Origin: Paenacidovorax monticola
Lineage (GTDB): Bacteria; Pseudomonadota; Gammaproteobacteria; Burkholderiales; Burkholderiaceae_C
Length of the DNA: 64,000 bases
Assembly: GCF_014489595.1 (NCBI RefSeq)
Contig: NZ_CP060790.1
Location: 806,001 to 870,000, forward strand
Direction of reading: 5' to 3'
Shown here: positions 42,670 through 51,302 of the stretch, in pieces
Layout: every line of letters begins with the position of its first letter
Position numbering within the stretch: position 1 is the stretch's first letter
Made by a program: the position numbers and the translations under genes
Notes under the pieces: generated by a model
The model's input: the letters and a program-made list of their open reading frames with translations, nothing else
The model's database searches: none
What the model was told of the DNA's origin: nothing

Positions 42670-43365
42670 TCAGACGACGCGCTGTTCCTGCACGGCAAAC
42701 GCCGTGATCTCCGCCAGGAAGGTCTGGGCATGCGCCATGGTGCGCTGTCCTTGCGGGCTGCCGAAGGCGGCTTCGAGCGTGGCCGCGTTCTCGAACCACA
42801 GTTCCACGATGCCGTCGATGGGCAGCGCTTCGTAGTCGCAGGGCTGGCCCTTCACGCGCTCGCGCGCGGTCACCACGTTCTGGCGGTAGCCCGCCACACC
42901 CGGCATGCCGCGCACGAAGTCGGCATGCACGCGCCATTCGCGGCGGAAGCCGTCTTCGTCCAGCCCGTCGCGCCGGCGCAGCAGCGAGATGCGCTTGAGC
43001 AGCCGCGCGCGCTGCGGTCCGGACGGAGGGGCGATCACTTCCGTGGGCTCGGCGGTCACGATGTGCAGGCCGCCGAGGAAGTGCCGCTCATCGGCGATCA
43101 GCGCATCCGCCAGCCCGCCGTCGGCGAAGGGGCTCGTGCCGGCCACGCGCGCGCCGAGCGTGAGCTGCGAGAAGCCGTCGAAGTCCCAGGGCCCGCGCGC
43201 GAAGGCGATGCCGCGCTGCAGCCGTTCGGTCACCGCGTTCTGCCAGTAGGCCGCCAGCCCCGGAAGGCGCGCGGCCAGCGGGCCGTGGTGCTCGCGCCAG
43301 TGGCGGCGGAAGTCCTCGTCGTGCCAGTCGGGCTTCTTGCGGATCAATCCCATGCGGACGGTCAT
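42670..43365 (-). CDS. EthD-domain protein, two tandem copies
   Basis: A 231-residue protein made of two dimeric alpha-beta barrel (EthD-like) modules. Copy 1 starts MGLIRKKPDWHDEDFRRHWREHHGPL and ends in LPGLAAYWQN. Copy 2 starts ISLLRRRDGLDEDGFRREWRVHADF and has MPGVAGYRQNVV, so the pattern is repeated closely. EthD-type proteins are found with oxidative degradation of ethers, aromatic acids and other xenobiotics, though the chemistry is often undefined. It is the last gene of the long minus-strand catabolic cluster, 9 bases after the flavin oxidoreductase gene. Confidence 0.82.
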   Translation of the reverse strand: MTVRMGLIRKKPDWHDEDFRRHWREHHGPLAARLPGLAAYWQNAVTERLQRGIAFARGPWDFDGFSQLTLGARVAGTSPFADGGLADALIADERHFLGGLHIVTAEPTEVIAPPSGPQRARLLKRISLLRRRDGLDEDGFRREWRVHADFVRGMPGVAGYRQNVVTARERVKGQPCDYEALPIDGIVELWFENAATLEAAFGSPQGQRTMAHAQTFLAEITAFAVQEQRVV

Positions 43366-43374
43366 GCGTGTCTC

Positions 43375-44538
43375 CTACCTGGTGGTGGCGGCTTGTGCGC
43401 GGGCATGCGCCAGGCCCGGCGCGCGCTTGCGCAGCCAGATGCCATGGCGCTCGGGCCAGCGGGCGAAGCCGGGGTCGGCGCCCAGCGCCTGCGCGGCATG
43501 GTGCGGCCAGTACGGGTTGAACAGCGCTTCGCGGCCGATCGCGACGAGGTCGGCCTGGCCCGCAGCGACGATGGCCTCGGCCTGCGCGGCGTCGACGATC
43601 ATGCCCACGGCCTGGGTGCGCACGCCGGCCTCGCGGCGGATGTGCTCCGAGAACGGCACCTGAAAGCCCAGGCCGCGCGGCACGGGCAGGGCGCGGGTCT
43701 CTTCGGTCAGTCCGCCCGAGGAGCAGTCGATCACGTCCACGCCCAGCGCGCCGAGCGCGCGGGCGAGCACCACCGAATCCTCCAGGCCCCAGCCGCCCAC
43801 GCTGCCGTCCACGGCGGACAGCCGTGCGAACAGCGGCTTGTGCGCGGGCCATACCGCGCGCACCTGCTCTGCGATGGCGAGCGCGAGCCGCATGCGCCCA
43901 TCGATGCCGCCGCCCCAGCGGTCGGTGCGGTGGTTGGCGTGGGGCGAGAGAAAGCTGGCCACGAGGTAGCCGTGGCCGAAGTGCAGCTCGACCACGTCCA
44001 CGCCCGCGCTGTCGGCGCGCCGGGCCGCCTCGGTGAAGCGCCGCACCACGTCGGCGATGCCCGCTTCGTCCAGCGCCTCGGGCACGGACCAGCCCGGCCC
44101 GGCGGGCAGGGGGCTGGGCCCCAGCCGCTGCCAGGGGTGCGCGTCGCGGGCCATGTCCTGCGGCGCGATGGCCGCGCCGCCCTCCCACAGCGGCTCGCTG
44201 CCGGCCTTGCGGCCCGCGTGCGCGAGCTGCACGCCGAAGGCGCTGCCTTGCTGGTGCACGAAGTCCACCACGGGCCGCAGCGTGGCGATGTGCTCATCGC
44301 TCCACAGGCCCAGGTCGGCGCTGCCGATGCGACCGCGCGGGTCCACGGCCGTGCTTTCGGTGAGAACCAGCCCCGCGCCGCCGAGCGCGAACTTGCCCAG
44401 GTGCACCAGGTGCCAGGGGGTGGCGTGGCCGCCCTGCGCGGCGTGCTGGCACATGGGCGAGATGACGATGCGGTTGGGCAGCTCCAGGCCCCGCAGGCGC
44501 AGCGGCTGGAACAGGGCGGGGGTGGGGGTGGATGTCAT
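43375..44538 (-). CDS. Old yellow enzyme family NADH:flavin oxidoreductase
   Basis: A 387-residue FMN-dependent TIM-barrel ene-reductase of the YqjM/OYE type. It begins LELPNRIVISPMCQHAA and has VQLAHAGRKAG with the active-site histidine. The segment LHFGHGYLVASFLSPHANHR includes the substrate-binding region and is followed by TDRWGGGIDGRMRLALAI. The FMN phosphate site is in LVAIGREALFNPYWPHH. It reduces activated carbon-carbon double bonds using NAD(P)H. In this cluster it may reduce an unsaturated intermediate produced by the FAD dehydrogenase pathway. Confidence 0.92.
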   Translation of the reverse strand: MTSTPTPALFQPLRLRGLELPNRIVISPMCQHAAQGGHATPWHLVHLGKFALGGAGLVLTESTAVDPRGRIGSADLGLWSDEHIATLRPVVDFVHQQGSAFGVQLAHAGRKAGSEPLWEGGAAIAPQDMARDAHPWQRLGPSPLPAGPGWSVPEALDEAGIADVVRRFTEAARRADSAGVDVVELHFGHGYLVASFLSPHANHRTDRWGGGIDGRMRLALAIAEQVRAVWPAHKPLFARLSAVDGSVGGWGLEDSVVLARALGALGVDVIDCSSGGLTEETRALPVPRGLGFQVPFSEHIRREAGVRTQAVGMIVDAAQAEAIVAAGQADLVAIGREALFNPYWPHHAAQALGADPGFARWPERHGIWLRKRAPGLAHARAQAATTR

Positions 44539-44563
44539 GGCAACGGTGTGCAGGAAGGAGGGA

Positions 44564-45475
44564 TCAGGCCGGGCGCCGCGTGCCCAGCCAGGTGCCGCCC
44601 ATCACGGCGGCGAAGCCGAGCGCATGCCAGGGCGTGAGCGTTTCGCCCAGCAGCAGCGCCGCGAACAGCACGCCGAACACCGGCACCCAATAGAGGAAGA
44701 CTGCCGTGCGCGCCACGCCGATGCGCGCAATGGCGCCGTTCCACACGAGGTTGCACACGGCGGTGGCGAACACGCCCGAGAACAGCACCAGTGCCCAGGC
44801 CCAGGCGCCCACGGGCTGGCGCGGCATGGCGCCGGGCGCGCCGGCCCACAGCGTGTGCAGCACCAGCAGCAGCGTGCCCGCCATGTAGATGGCCCAGCTC
44901 ACGGGCAGCGGGTTGATGTGGCGCGCGAGGCGCTGCACCACCACGCCGCCGGCCGCGAAACTCACCACGCCGGCCACGAGCAGCAAGTCGCCCAGCCCGG
45001 CCGTGGACAGCCGCGCGCCCGGGTGGCTCAGCACCACGGCCGCCACGCCGCCGAAGCCGATCGCCATGCCCGCGATGCGCTGCGGCGTGAGCCGCTCGCG
45101 GAAGGCCATCGCCGCCAGCAGGGCCGACACCAGCGGGCTCAGCGCCATGATCATCGCGCCGTTGGTTGCGGTGGAGCGCTGCAGCCCTTCGGCGAACAGG
45201 ATCTGGTTGGCGTAGACCATGAGCACCGCGCAGGCCAGCAGGCCCAGGCGCTGGCGCCGGTCCAGCGGCGGCAGGCGGCAGCGGCGCCACAGCAGGATCG
45301 CCGTGAGCACCGCGCAGGCCGTGACCATGCGCACCGTGGCCAGAGGCATGGGGGCGAAGTACTGCGTGAGCGCCTTGACGGCGCTCACATTGAGGCCCCA
45401 GACCGCCATGGCGGCGAGCAGCCCGGCCTGTACGCCGGAGAGCGCGGGGGCGGTGGCGGGGCGTGCGGCGTTCAC
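44564..45475 (-). CDS. EamA/DMT-family transporter
   Basis: A 303-residue membrane protein with ten predicted helices in two EamA repeats, of the drug/metabolite transporter superfamily. Repeat 1 has GLLAAMAVWGLNVSAVKALT and GAMIMALSPLVSALLAAMAF. Repeat 2 has AVCNLVWNGAIARIGVARTA and LLLGETLTPWHALGFAAVMG. It probably exports a pathway intermediate or amino acid analogue. It lies between the MBL protein and the OYE gene in the same direction, with gaps under 40 bases. Confidence 0.88.
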   Translation of the reverse strand: MNAARPATAPALSGVQAGLLAAMAVWGLNVSAVKALTQYFAPMPLATVRMVTACAVLTAILLWRRCRLPPLDRRQRLGLLACAVLMVYANQILFAEGLQRSTATNGAMIMALSPLVSALLAAMAFRERLTPQRIAGMAIGFGGVAAVVLSHPGARLSTAGLGDLLLVAGVVSFAAGGVVVQRLARHINPLPVSWAIYMAGTLLLVLHTLWAGAPGAMPRQPVGAWAWALVLFSGVFATAVCNLVWNGAIARIGVARTAVFLYWVPVFGVLFAALLLGETLTPWHALGFAAVMGGTWLGTRRPA

Positions 45476-45511
45476 GGTGCGCGCGTGTGGGGGCGGAGGA
45501 GCCGGAGGGGG

Positions 45512-46480
45512 TCAGCCCTCGAGCGACTTCCACATCTCGATGTCGCGCTCGGCGGTCCAGATGCGTGGGTGCGCGATGCCCGAGGCCTCGTCGTAGGCTC
45601 GGCTCACGTTGAAGGGCATGCAGTGGTCGAAGATGAACCAGTGGCCGTACACGGGGCGCAGCTTGTCCACGGTTTCGCGGTAGATCGTGTTCAGTGCCTT
45701 GCCGTTGGCCACGCCGTTGAGCACGCAGGTGTACACATCGCTCACGAAAGCGCGCGTGGAGGCGATGCCCTGGCGCACCTGCGCCGCGCCCTGCAGCGCC
45801 GTGCCACGCCCGGGCACCAGGGCCTCGGCGTTGAGCTCGGCCAGGCGGTCCAGCGTGGCGGGCCAGTCGCGGAAGTAGGCATCGCCCGAGTAGGCGGCGC
45901 TGTGGTACTCGACCAGATCGCCCGCGAAGCAGACCTTCTGGTCTTCCAGCAGCGCGATGGTGTCGCCCTTGGTGTGGCCGCGCCCGATCTGGCGCAGCTT
46001 CACCTCCACCTTGCCGAGCCAGATGCTCATCTCGCCCTCGAAGGTCATGGTGGGCCAGGTCAGGCCGGCCGGCACGGTCTCGACGTTGCGGAACAGGCGC
46101 GGGAAGCGGCCGATCTCGCTGGCCTTGTCCTGCTCGCCGCGCTCGACGATGAGGTCGTAGGTGTCGCGGCTGGCGATGATCTGCTCGGCGCCTTCCTGGA
46201 AGTAGGCCGAGGCGCCCAGCACGCGCACCGCGTGGTAGTGCGACAGCACCACGTACTTGATGGGCTTGTCGGTCACCTCGCGGATGCGGCGGATCACGTC
46301 CTGCGCCATGGCGGGCGTGGCCTGGGTGTCGATGACCATCACGGCGTCGTCGCCGATGACCACGCCGGTGTTCGGGTCGCCCTCGGCGGTGTAGGCCCAG
46401 GCGTTGGCCGAGAGCTGGGTGAAGCTGACCTTCTTGTCTTCGAGGTCGGCGTGGCTGGCGAATGTCTTGGGTTGGCTCAT
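45512..46480 (-). CDS. MBL-fold protein with altered metal motif
   Basis: A 322-residue metallo-beta-lactamase-fold protein. The fold is clear: NTGVVIGDDAVMVIDTQATP, then VVLSHYHAVRVLGA, IGRGHTKGDTIALL and CFAGDLVEYHSAAY. The normal HxHxDH zinc motif is HYHAVR here, so the aspartate and third histidine are replaced by valine and arginine. The second metal site is therefore probably lost, and it may be a one-metal or iron enzyme or bind no catalytic metal. Later ligands (His in GRGHT, Asp in FAGD) remain. Its role in the cluster could be hydrolysis of a lactone or thioester intermediate. Confidence 0.87.
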   Translation of the reverse strand: MSQPKTFASHADLEDKKVSFTQLSANAWAYTAEGDPNTGVVIGDDAVMVIDTQATPAMAQDVIRRIREVTDKPIKYVVLSHYHAVRVLGASAYFQEGAEQIIASRDTYDLIVERGEQDKASEIGRFPRLFRNVETVPAGLTWPTMTFEGEMSIWLGKVEVKLRQIGRGHTKGDTIALLEDQKVCFAGDLVEYHSAAYSGDAYFRDWPATLDRLAELNAEALVPGRGTALQGAAQVRQGIASTRAFVSDVYTCVLNGVANGKALNTIYRETVDKLRPVYGHWFIFDHCMPFNVSRAYDEASGIAHPRIWTAERDIEMWKSLEG

Positions 46481-46507
46481 GTCAGTCCTTTGGCAAAGAG
46501 AGGGAGG

Positions 46508-47218
46508 TCAGTGCGCGCCGAGGTAGGCGGCCTTGACCTTGGGGTTGTCGAGCAGCTCGCGGCCCGAGCCTTCGAGCGTGATGCGGCCCGTTTCGAGCAC
46601 GTAGGCGCGGTCGGCCACGCCCAGGGCCTGCTTGGCCATCTGCTCCACGAGCAGGATGGTCAGGCCGCTTTGGCGCAGCTCGCGGATGGCCGCGAAGATG
46701 TCCTTGATGATGAGCGGCGCGAGGCCCAGCGAAGGCTCGTCGAGCAGCAGCAGGCGCGGCTCGCTCATGAGGGCGCGCGAGATCGCGAGCATCTGCTGCT
46801 CGCCCCCCGAGAGCGTGCCCGCGAGCTGGCTGTGCCGTTCGCGCAGGCGCGGAAAGCGCGTGAACTCGCGCTCCACGGCGGCCGCGATCGCGGCGGTTTC
46901 GCTGCGGCGCGCGTAGGCGCCGAGCATGAGGTTCTCCAGCACCGTCTGGTCGGCGAACACGCCGCGCCCCTCGGGCGACATGGCCACGCCCAGGCCCACG
47001 CGCTTGTGCGCGGGCACGCTGGCGCAGTCCTGGCCGCCGACCGCGATGCGGCCGCCAGCGAGCGGCTCCAGGCCGCAGATCGCCTTGAGCAGCGTGCTTT
47101 TTCCGGCGCCGTTGGCGCCGATGATGGTCACGACCTCGCCCTGGCGGACTTCGAGGTCCACTCCCTTGACGGCTTCGATGGCGCCGTAGGACACCCGGAC
47201 CGATTCGAGTTTGAGCAT
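46508..47218 (-). CDS. livF: Liv-type ABC transporter ATPase LivF
   Basis: A 236-residue ABC ATPase of the LivF group. Walker A is GANGAGKST, the signature is LSGGEQQ, and Walker B is RLLLLDEPSLGLAP, followed by the LVEQ switch histidine-equivalent segment typical of LivF (ILLVEQMAKQAL). It powers uptake with the fused LivM-LivG protein, LivH and the binding protein encoded just upstream. The position in a catabolic cluster suggests that the substrate is an organic acid or aromatic compound rather than leucine. Confidence 0.93.
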   Translation of the reverse strand: MLKLESVRVSYGAIEAVKGVDLEVRQGEVVTIIGANGAGKSTLLKAICGLEPLAGGRIAVGGQDCASVPAHKRVGLGVAMSPEGRGVFADQTVLENLMLGAYARRSETAAIAAAVEREFTRFPRLRERHSQLAGTLSGGEQQMLAISRALMSEPRLLLLDEPSLGLAPLIIKDIFAAIRELRQSGLTILLVEQMAKQALGVADRAYVLETGRITLEGSGRELLDNPKVKAAYLGAH

Positions 47219-47233
47219 GCAGTGTTCTCCGGT

Positions 47234-49048
47234 TCAGGCGGCGCAGGCGGGCGCGAGGGGGGACGCGTCGGCGGCAGGCGCCTCGTCGTCGTCCACGCCC
47301 AGGTAGGCGGCGATCACGCGCGGGTCGGACTGCACCTCGGCGGGGCGGCCTTCGGCGATCTTCACGCCGTAGTCGAGCACGATCACATGGTCCGAGACCG
47401 ACATCACGAGGTCCATGTGGTGCTCCACCATGAGGATGGTCACGCCGCAGCGGCCGATGCGCAGCAGCAGCTCGCCCAGCTCGGCGGTCTCCTGCGGGTT
47501 CAGGCCGGCGGCGGGTTCGTCGAGCAGCAGCAGCTCGGGCTCGGTGGCCAGCGCGCGCGCCAGCTCCACGCGGCGCTGCAGGCCGTAGGGCAGGCTGCCC
47601 GCGGGCTGGTGGGCCAGGTGGGCGAGGTCCACGAGTTCGAGCAACTGGTGCGCGCGGCGCTGCGTGGCCTCCTCCTGCCGGCGCGCGCCGGGCAGTGCCG
47701 CGAGCGAGGCGAAGAAGCCGTTGCGCATGCGGCTGTGGTGGCCCAGCATCACGTTGTCGAGCACCGACAGGTCGGCGAACAGGCGCAGGTTCTGGAACGT
47801 GCGGCCCATGCCCAGGTGGCAGATGCGGTGCACGGGCTGGCCCGCGATCTCCTGGCCCAGGAAGCGGATCGAGCCTTCGTCGGGCGTGACCACGCCCGTG
47901 AGCATGTTGATCATCGTGCTCTTGCCGGCGCCGTTGGGACCGATGAGCGCGTTGATGTGGCCGCGCTGCAGCTGGAAGGAGACGTTGTTGGCCGGCTTCA
48001 CGCCGCCGTAGGCCTTGCTCACGCCGCGCACCGCGAGCAGCTCGCCGCTGCCGCGCGCACGCAGCGGGGCAGCAGCTTCGCCCGAAGCCGGCGCGGGAGC
48101 GGGGGCCGCCTTGCCGCTGCGCAGCCTGGACAGCAGGCCCACGACGCCGCCCGGCATCACGTACAGCGCGAACAGCAGCAGGAAGCCGTAGAGAAAGTGC
48201 TGCGCCGAGGGCCAGCGAGCGAGCAGCGCATCGACCAGCGTGAGGATCACCGTGCCCACCAGCGGCCCCGCGAGGGTGCCCGCGCCGCCGAAGAGCACGA
48301 GCAGCAGGATGAAGATCGACAGGTGGAAGGTGATGAAGTCCGAGTTGATGTACTGGTTCTGCTGCGCCACCATCGCGCCGGCGATGCCGCAGGTGACGGC
48401 CGCCACGACGAAGGCGATCACCTTGGCGCGGTACACGCGCACGCCCACCGACGACGATGCGATCTCGTCGGCCTGCAGCGACAGCAGCGCGCGGCCGAAG
48501 CGCCCCTGCAGCAGGTTGCGCAGCAGCAGGTGCGTGATGGCACACAGCGCGATGCCGAACCAGACCCACTGTTGGGTGGTCAGCGGCTCGCCGTTCCAGG
48601 TCAGCGGCCGGATGCCGTAGATGCCCTGGGCACCGCCGAATACGTCGGTCCATTCGCCCACGAGCTTCTCGACCACAATGCCGAAGGCCAGCGTCACCAT
48701 GGCGAGGTAGGGGCCCTTCACGCGCAGCGAGGGCAGCGCGATCAGCACGCCGCACAGGCCCGAGATGGCGGCGGCCAGCGCCAGCGCGATCCAGGGATTC
48801 ATCTCGCTGCGCGTGGTGATGAGCGCCACGGCATAGGCCCCGGCGGCGAACAGGCCCGCCTGGCCCAGAGACTTCTGGCCGGCGTAGCCCACGAGCACGT
48901 TCATGCCCGCGGCGCACAGGTAGTAGACGCACATCATGAAGACGATGCGCAGGTAGTAGTCGTTCGTTCCGATCGCGGTGAACGCGGTCAGCCCGATCAT
49001 TGCCGCGGCCAGCACGGCCACGGCGCCCAGGTGGCGTGCGCCCTTCAT
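47234..49048 (-). CDS. Fused Liv permease LivM and ATPase LivG
   Basis: A 604-residue fusion. Residues 1 to about 310 form a LivM permease (YLCAAGMNVLVGYAGQKSLG, LPSLRVKGPYLAMVTLAFGI, FGGAGTLAGPLVG). A short Ala/Pro linker (about 315-335) follows. Then comes a LivG ATPase with Walker A GPNGAGKST, LGMGRTFQNLRLF, signature LPYGLQRRVE and Walker B LLLLDEPAAGLNP, with MVEHHMD at the switch. Natural LivM-LivG fusions are known in betaproteobacteria and guarantee equal amounts of both parts. The ATG at 49048 overlaps the livH stop as ATGA. Confidence 0.93.
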   Translation of the reverse strand: MKGARHLGAVAVLAAAMIGLTAFTAIGTNDYYLRIVFMMCVYYLCAAGMNVLVGYAGQKSLGQAGLFAAGAYAVALITTRSEMNPWIALALAAAISGLCGVLIALPSLRVKGPYLAMVTLAFGIVVEKLVGEWTDVFGGAQGIYGIRPLTWNGEPLTTQQWVWFGIALCAITHLLLRNLLQGRFGRALLSLQADEIASSSVGVRVYRAKVIAFVVAAVTCGIAGAMVAQQNQYINSDFITFHLSIFILLLVLFGGAGTLAGPLVGTVILTLVDALLARWPSAQHFLYGFLLLFALYVMPGGVVGLLSRLRSGKAAPAPAPASGEAAAPLRARGSGELLAVRGVSKAYGGVKPANNVSFQLQRGHINALIGPNGAGKSTMINMLTGVVTPDEGSIRFLGQEIAGQPVHRICHLGMGRTFQNLRLFADLSVLDNVMLGHHSRMRNGFFASLAALPGARRQEEATQRRAHQLLELVDLAHLAHQPAGSLPYGLQRRVELARALATEPELLLLDEPAAGLNPQETAELGELLLRIGRCGVTILMVEHHMDLVMSVSDHVIVLDYGVKIAEGRPAEVQSDPRVIAAYLGVDDDEAPAADASPLAPACAA

Positions 49049-49968
49049 ACTTTCTCCACCAGCTTGCGGCCGAACAGGCCCGTGGGACGGAAGGCGAGCA
49101 CCAGGATCACGAGCGCGAACACCGCGACCTCGCGCCACTGCGCCTGCCAGAGATTGACCAGCGACTCGAACACGCCGAGCGCGAAGCCGCCGATGACGCA
49201 GCCGCGCGGGTTGCTCAAGCCCCCCACCATGGCGCCCGAGAAGCCCTTGAGGCCCACCGTGAGTCCCATGAAGAGCGAGGCCTGCGCGATGGGCGCGAGC
49301 AGGAAGCCCGAGAGGCCCGCGAGCGCCGAGCTCACGACGAAGGCGCCGACCATCATGGCCTGCGTGTTGATGCCCATGAGGCTGGCCACGCTGCCGTTGG
49401 CGGCCACGGCGCGCATGGCCTTGCCGATCAGCGTGTGGTTCATCACGCGGTCGAAGACGACCATCACGGCCACCGTGACGGCCAGCGTGAGCAGCTCCTG
49501 CGGGCGCACGCCCACGCCGAGGAAACGGATCACCGTGTCGCCCACGGGAGAGGGCACCACCACGGGCTTGGGCCCCCAGATGGCCAGGCCGATGCTCTGC
49601 AGGATCACGCCGAAGCCCAGCGTGCTCATCACCCAGGCCATGCCGGGGCGGCCCGCGAAGGGGCGCACGCCCAGCGCGTAGAGCAGCCAGCCGAGCCCTC
49701 CCATCACGGCCAACGCGGCGACGAGGGCCAGCAGCTGCGCGCCGCTGCCGGGCATGGCGCTGCCGAAGGTGGTGGAGCTCACGGGCAGCCCGAGCATGAG
49801 GAACAGCGCGCTCATGCCGATGAAGGCGCCCGCCGACACGAACTCGCCGTGCGAGAAGTTGAGGGTCTTGGTGGTGGTGAAGGTGATGCTGAACCCCAGC
49901 GCCACCAGCGCGTAGGCGCCGCCTACGGCCAGGCCGCTGATGATCGCCTGCAAGAGCGCTTCTGCCAT
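49045..49968 (-). CDS. livH: Liv-type ABC transporter permease LivH
   Basis: A 307-residue inner-membrane permease with eight predicted helices. Family marks are LVALGFSITFTTTKTLNFSHGEF near the N-terminus (in part), the central RAVAANGSVASLMGINTQ loop that contacts the ATPase, and GLKGFSGAMVGGLSNPRGCV. It pairs with the LivM half of the fusion protein to form the channel. It is coupled to the fusion gene by an ATGA overlap. Confidence 0.93.
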   Translation of the reverse strand: MAEALLQAIISGLAVGGAYALVALGFSITFTTTKTLNFSHGEFVSAGAFIGMSALFLMLGLPVSSTTFGSAMPGSGAQLLALVAALAVMGGLGWLLYALGVRPFAGRPGMAWVMSTLGFGVILQSIGLAIWGPKPVVVPSPVGDTVIRFLGVGVRPQELLTLAVTVAVMVVFDRVMNHTLIGKAMRAVAANGSVASLMGINTQAMMVGAFVVSSALAGLSGFLLAPIAQASLFMGLTVGLKGFSGAMVGGLSNPRGCVIGGFALGVFESLVNLWQAQWREVAVFALVILVLAFRPTGLFGRKLVEKV

Positions 49969-50058
49969 GGAACGGTCTCCCGATGCGGCGGCCGGGCTCC
50001 AGGGAGCCGTGCCGCCGCCATCGTTTTCTTCAGGGGGAAAGGGCGGAAAGTAAGGGGC

Positions 50059-51246
50059 TTACTGCTTGTAGTCGGCCGGCGTCAGCGCGCCGGTGAGCGC
50101 GTCGGCGTAGGGCAGCAGCTTGCCGTCCTTCCAGCGGATCCAGACCAGGTCCTTGGCGGTGAGCGCTTCGTGGTTGGCCTTGCTGAAGGGCTTGTTGTAG
50201 GTCTTGAGCAGGCCTTGCACTGGGGTGCCCAGGTTTTCGAGCGCGAGGCGCACGGCCGAGCCATCGGTGGTCTTGGCCTGCTTCATGGCCTCGGCCATGA
50301 GCAGCACGGAGTCATAGCCGTGCAGCGCGAACGAGAACGAGCTGGGCGCCTTGAGTTTGGAGCCGATGCGGTCGAACAGCTTCTGCTGCGCGGGTGTACG
50401 CGTCTCGCTCACGGTGCGCATGAAAAGGGGCTTCTCGGCCAGCGTCTTGCCCGCCGCGTCGTAGAACGTGATGTTGTCCGACGACCAGGAGGTGAGCGTG
50501 AGCGGGAAGTAGTTGATCTTCTCCATGCTGCGGATGAGCTGCGCGATCGGCGTGCCCTGCGCCCACACGACCACGGTGTCGACGTTGGCGGCCTTCATCT
50601 TGGAGAGCTGCGAGGTCATGTCGGTGTCGCCGACGCCGAAACGCTCGGTGGCGGCGATCCTGATGTCCTGCAGCTTGGCGATTTCCTCCATGTCCTTCAG
50701 GCCGCCCTGGCCGTAGCCCGTGGTCTCGGCCATCAGGCCCACCACCTTGGACTGCGCGGCGTTCTTCTTCACGTAGGCCATGAGCGCGGCGACCTGTTCG
50801 CGGTCCACCATGGAGACGCGGAACATGTAGTTGTCGGCGTTGGGGCTCATGGGCTTGGTGATGTCGGTGCCCGAGCCCACGTTGCCCATCACCGGGATCT
50901 TCTTCTGGTTGGCGATGTGCTTCCAGGCCATCGCGTTGCCCGAGTTCGTGGGGCCGAACACGGCGGACACCTTTTCGTTGTCGACCAGGTCGCTCATGTT
51001 CTGGATGGACTTGGGCGGGGCCGACACGTCGTCGCGCGTGACCAGCGTGAGCTTGCGGCCCAGCACGCCGCCGGCCGCGTTGATGTCGGCAATGGCCGCC
51101 TCCATGCCCAGCACGGCGGCCTGGCCGCTTTGCGCGGAGGGCGATGCCGACAGGTCGCCGTTGTAGCCCAGCTTGATGTCCTGGGCATGGGCCGTGGCAA
51201 AGGCCGCGCAGGCGAGCAGGGCCGTGCAGAGTCGTTTGAGCTTCAT
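50059..51246 (-). CDS. Liv-type ABC transporter substrate-binding protein
   Basis: A 395-residue periplasmic binding protein. A signal peptide (RLCTALLACAAFATAHA) precedes IKLGYNGDLSASPSAQSGQA. The ligand cleft segments FGPTNSGNAMAWKHIANQKK and MMRVS-like YMFRVSMVDREQ follow. It differs clearly from the Liv binding protein at 25.6 kb and is tied to its own transporter genes. The ATG at 51246 follows a GGAG site and starts the signal peptide. The ligand is probably the growth substrate of the catabolic cluster. Confidence 0.92.
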   Translation of the reverse strand: MKLKRLCTALLACAAFATAHAQDIKLGYNGDLSASPSAQSGQAAVLGMEAAIADINAAGGVLGRKLTLVTRDDVSAPPKSIQNMSDLVDNEKVSAVFGPTNSGNAMAWKHIANQKKIPVMGNVGSGTDITKPMSPNADNYMFRVSMVDREQVAALMAYVKKNAAQSKVVGLMAETTGYGQGGLKDMEEIAKLQDIRIAATERFGVGDTDMTSQLSKMKAANVDTVVVWAQGTPIAQLIRSMEKINYFPLTLTSWSSDNITFYDAAGKTLAEKPLFMRTVSETRTPAQQKLFDRIGSKLKAPSSFSFALHGYDSVLLMAEAMKQAKTTDGSAVRLALENLGTPVQGLLKTYNKPFSKANHEALTAKDLVWIRWKDGKLLPYADALTGALTPADYKQ

Positions 51247-51269
51247 GGTGTCTCCTTGTGTAGTACTAG

Positions 51270-51293
51270 CGGGAACGGGAACGGGAACGGGAA
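51270..51293. repeat. Hexanucleotide (CGGGAA) repeat upstream of binding-protein gene
   Basis: Four perfect tandem CGGGAA units between the SDR stop and the binding-protein start. They lie about 24 bases before the start codon, so a change in copy number could alter spacing in the transcript leader. Confidence 0.75.
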
Positions 51294-51302
51294 AAGAGGG
51301 GC

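Noticed and set aside
44033..49681. A plus-strand open frame of 1882 codons
   Set aside because: It is antisense to seven well-supported minus-strand genes, and its translation is His/Arg/Gly-rich low complexity, the usual mirror of GC-rich codon bias.
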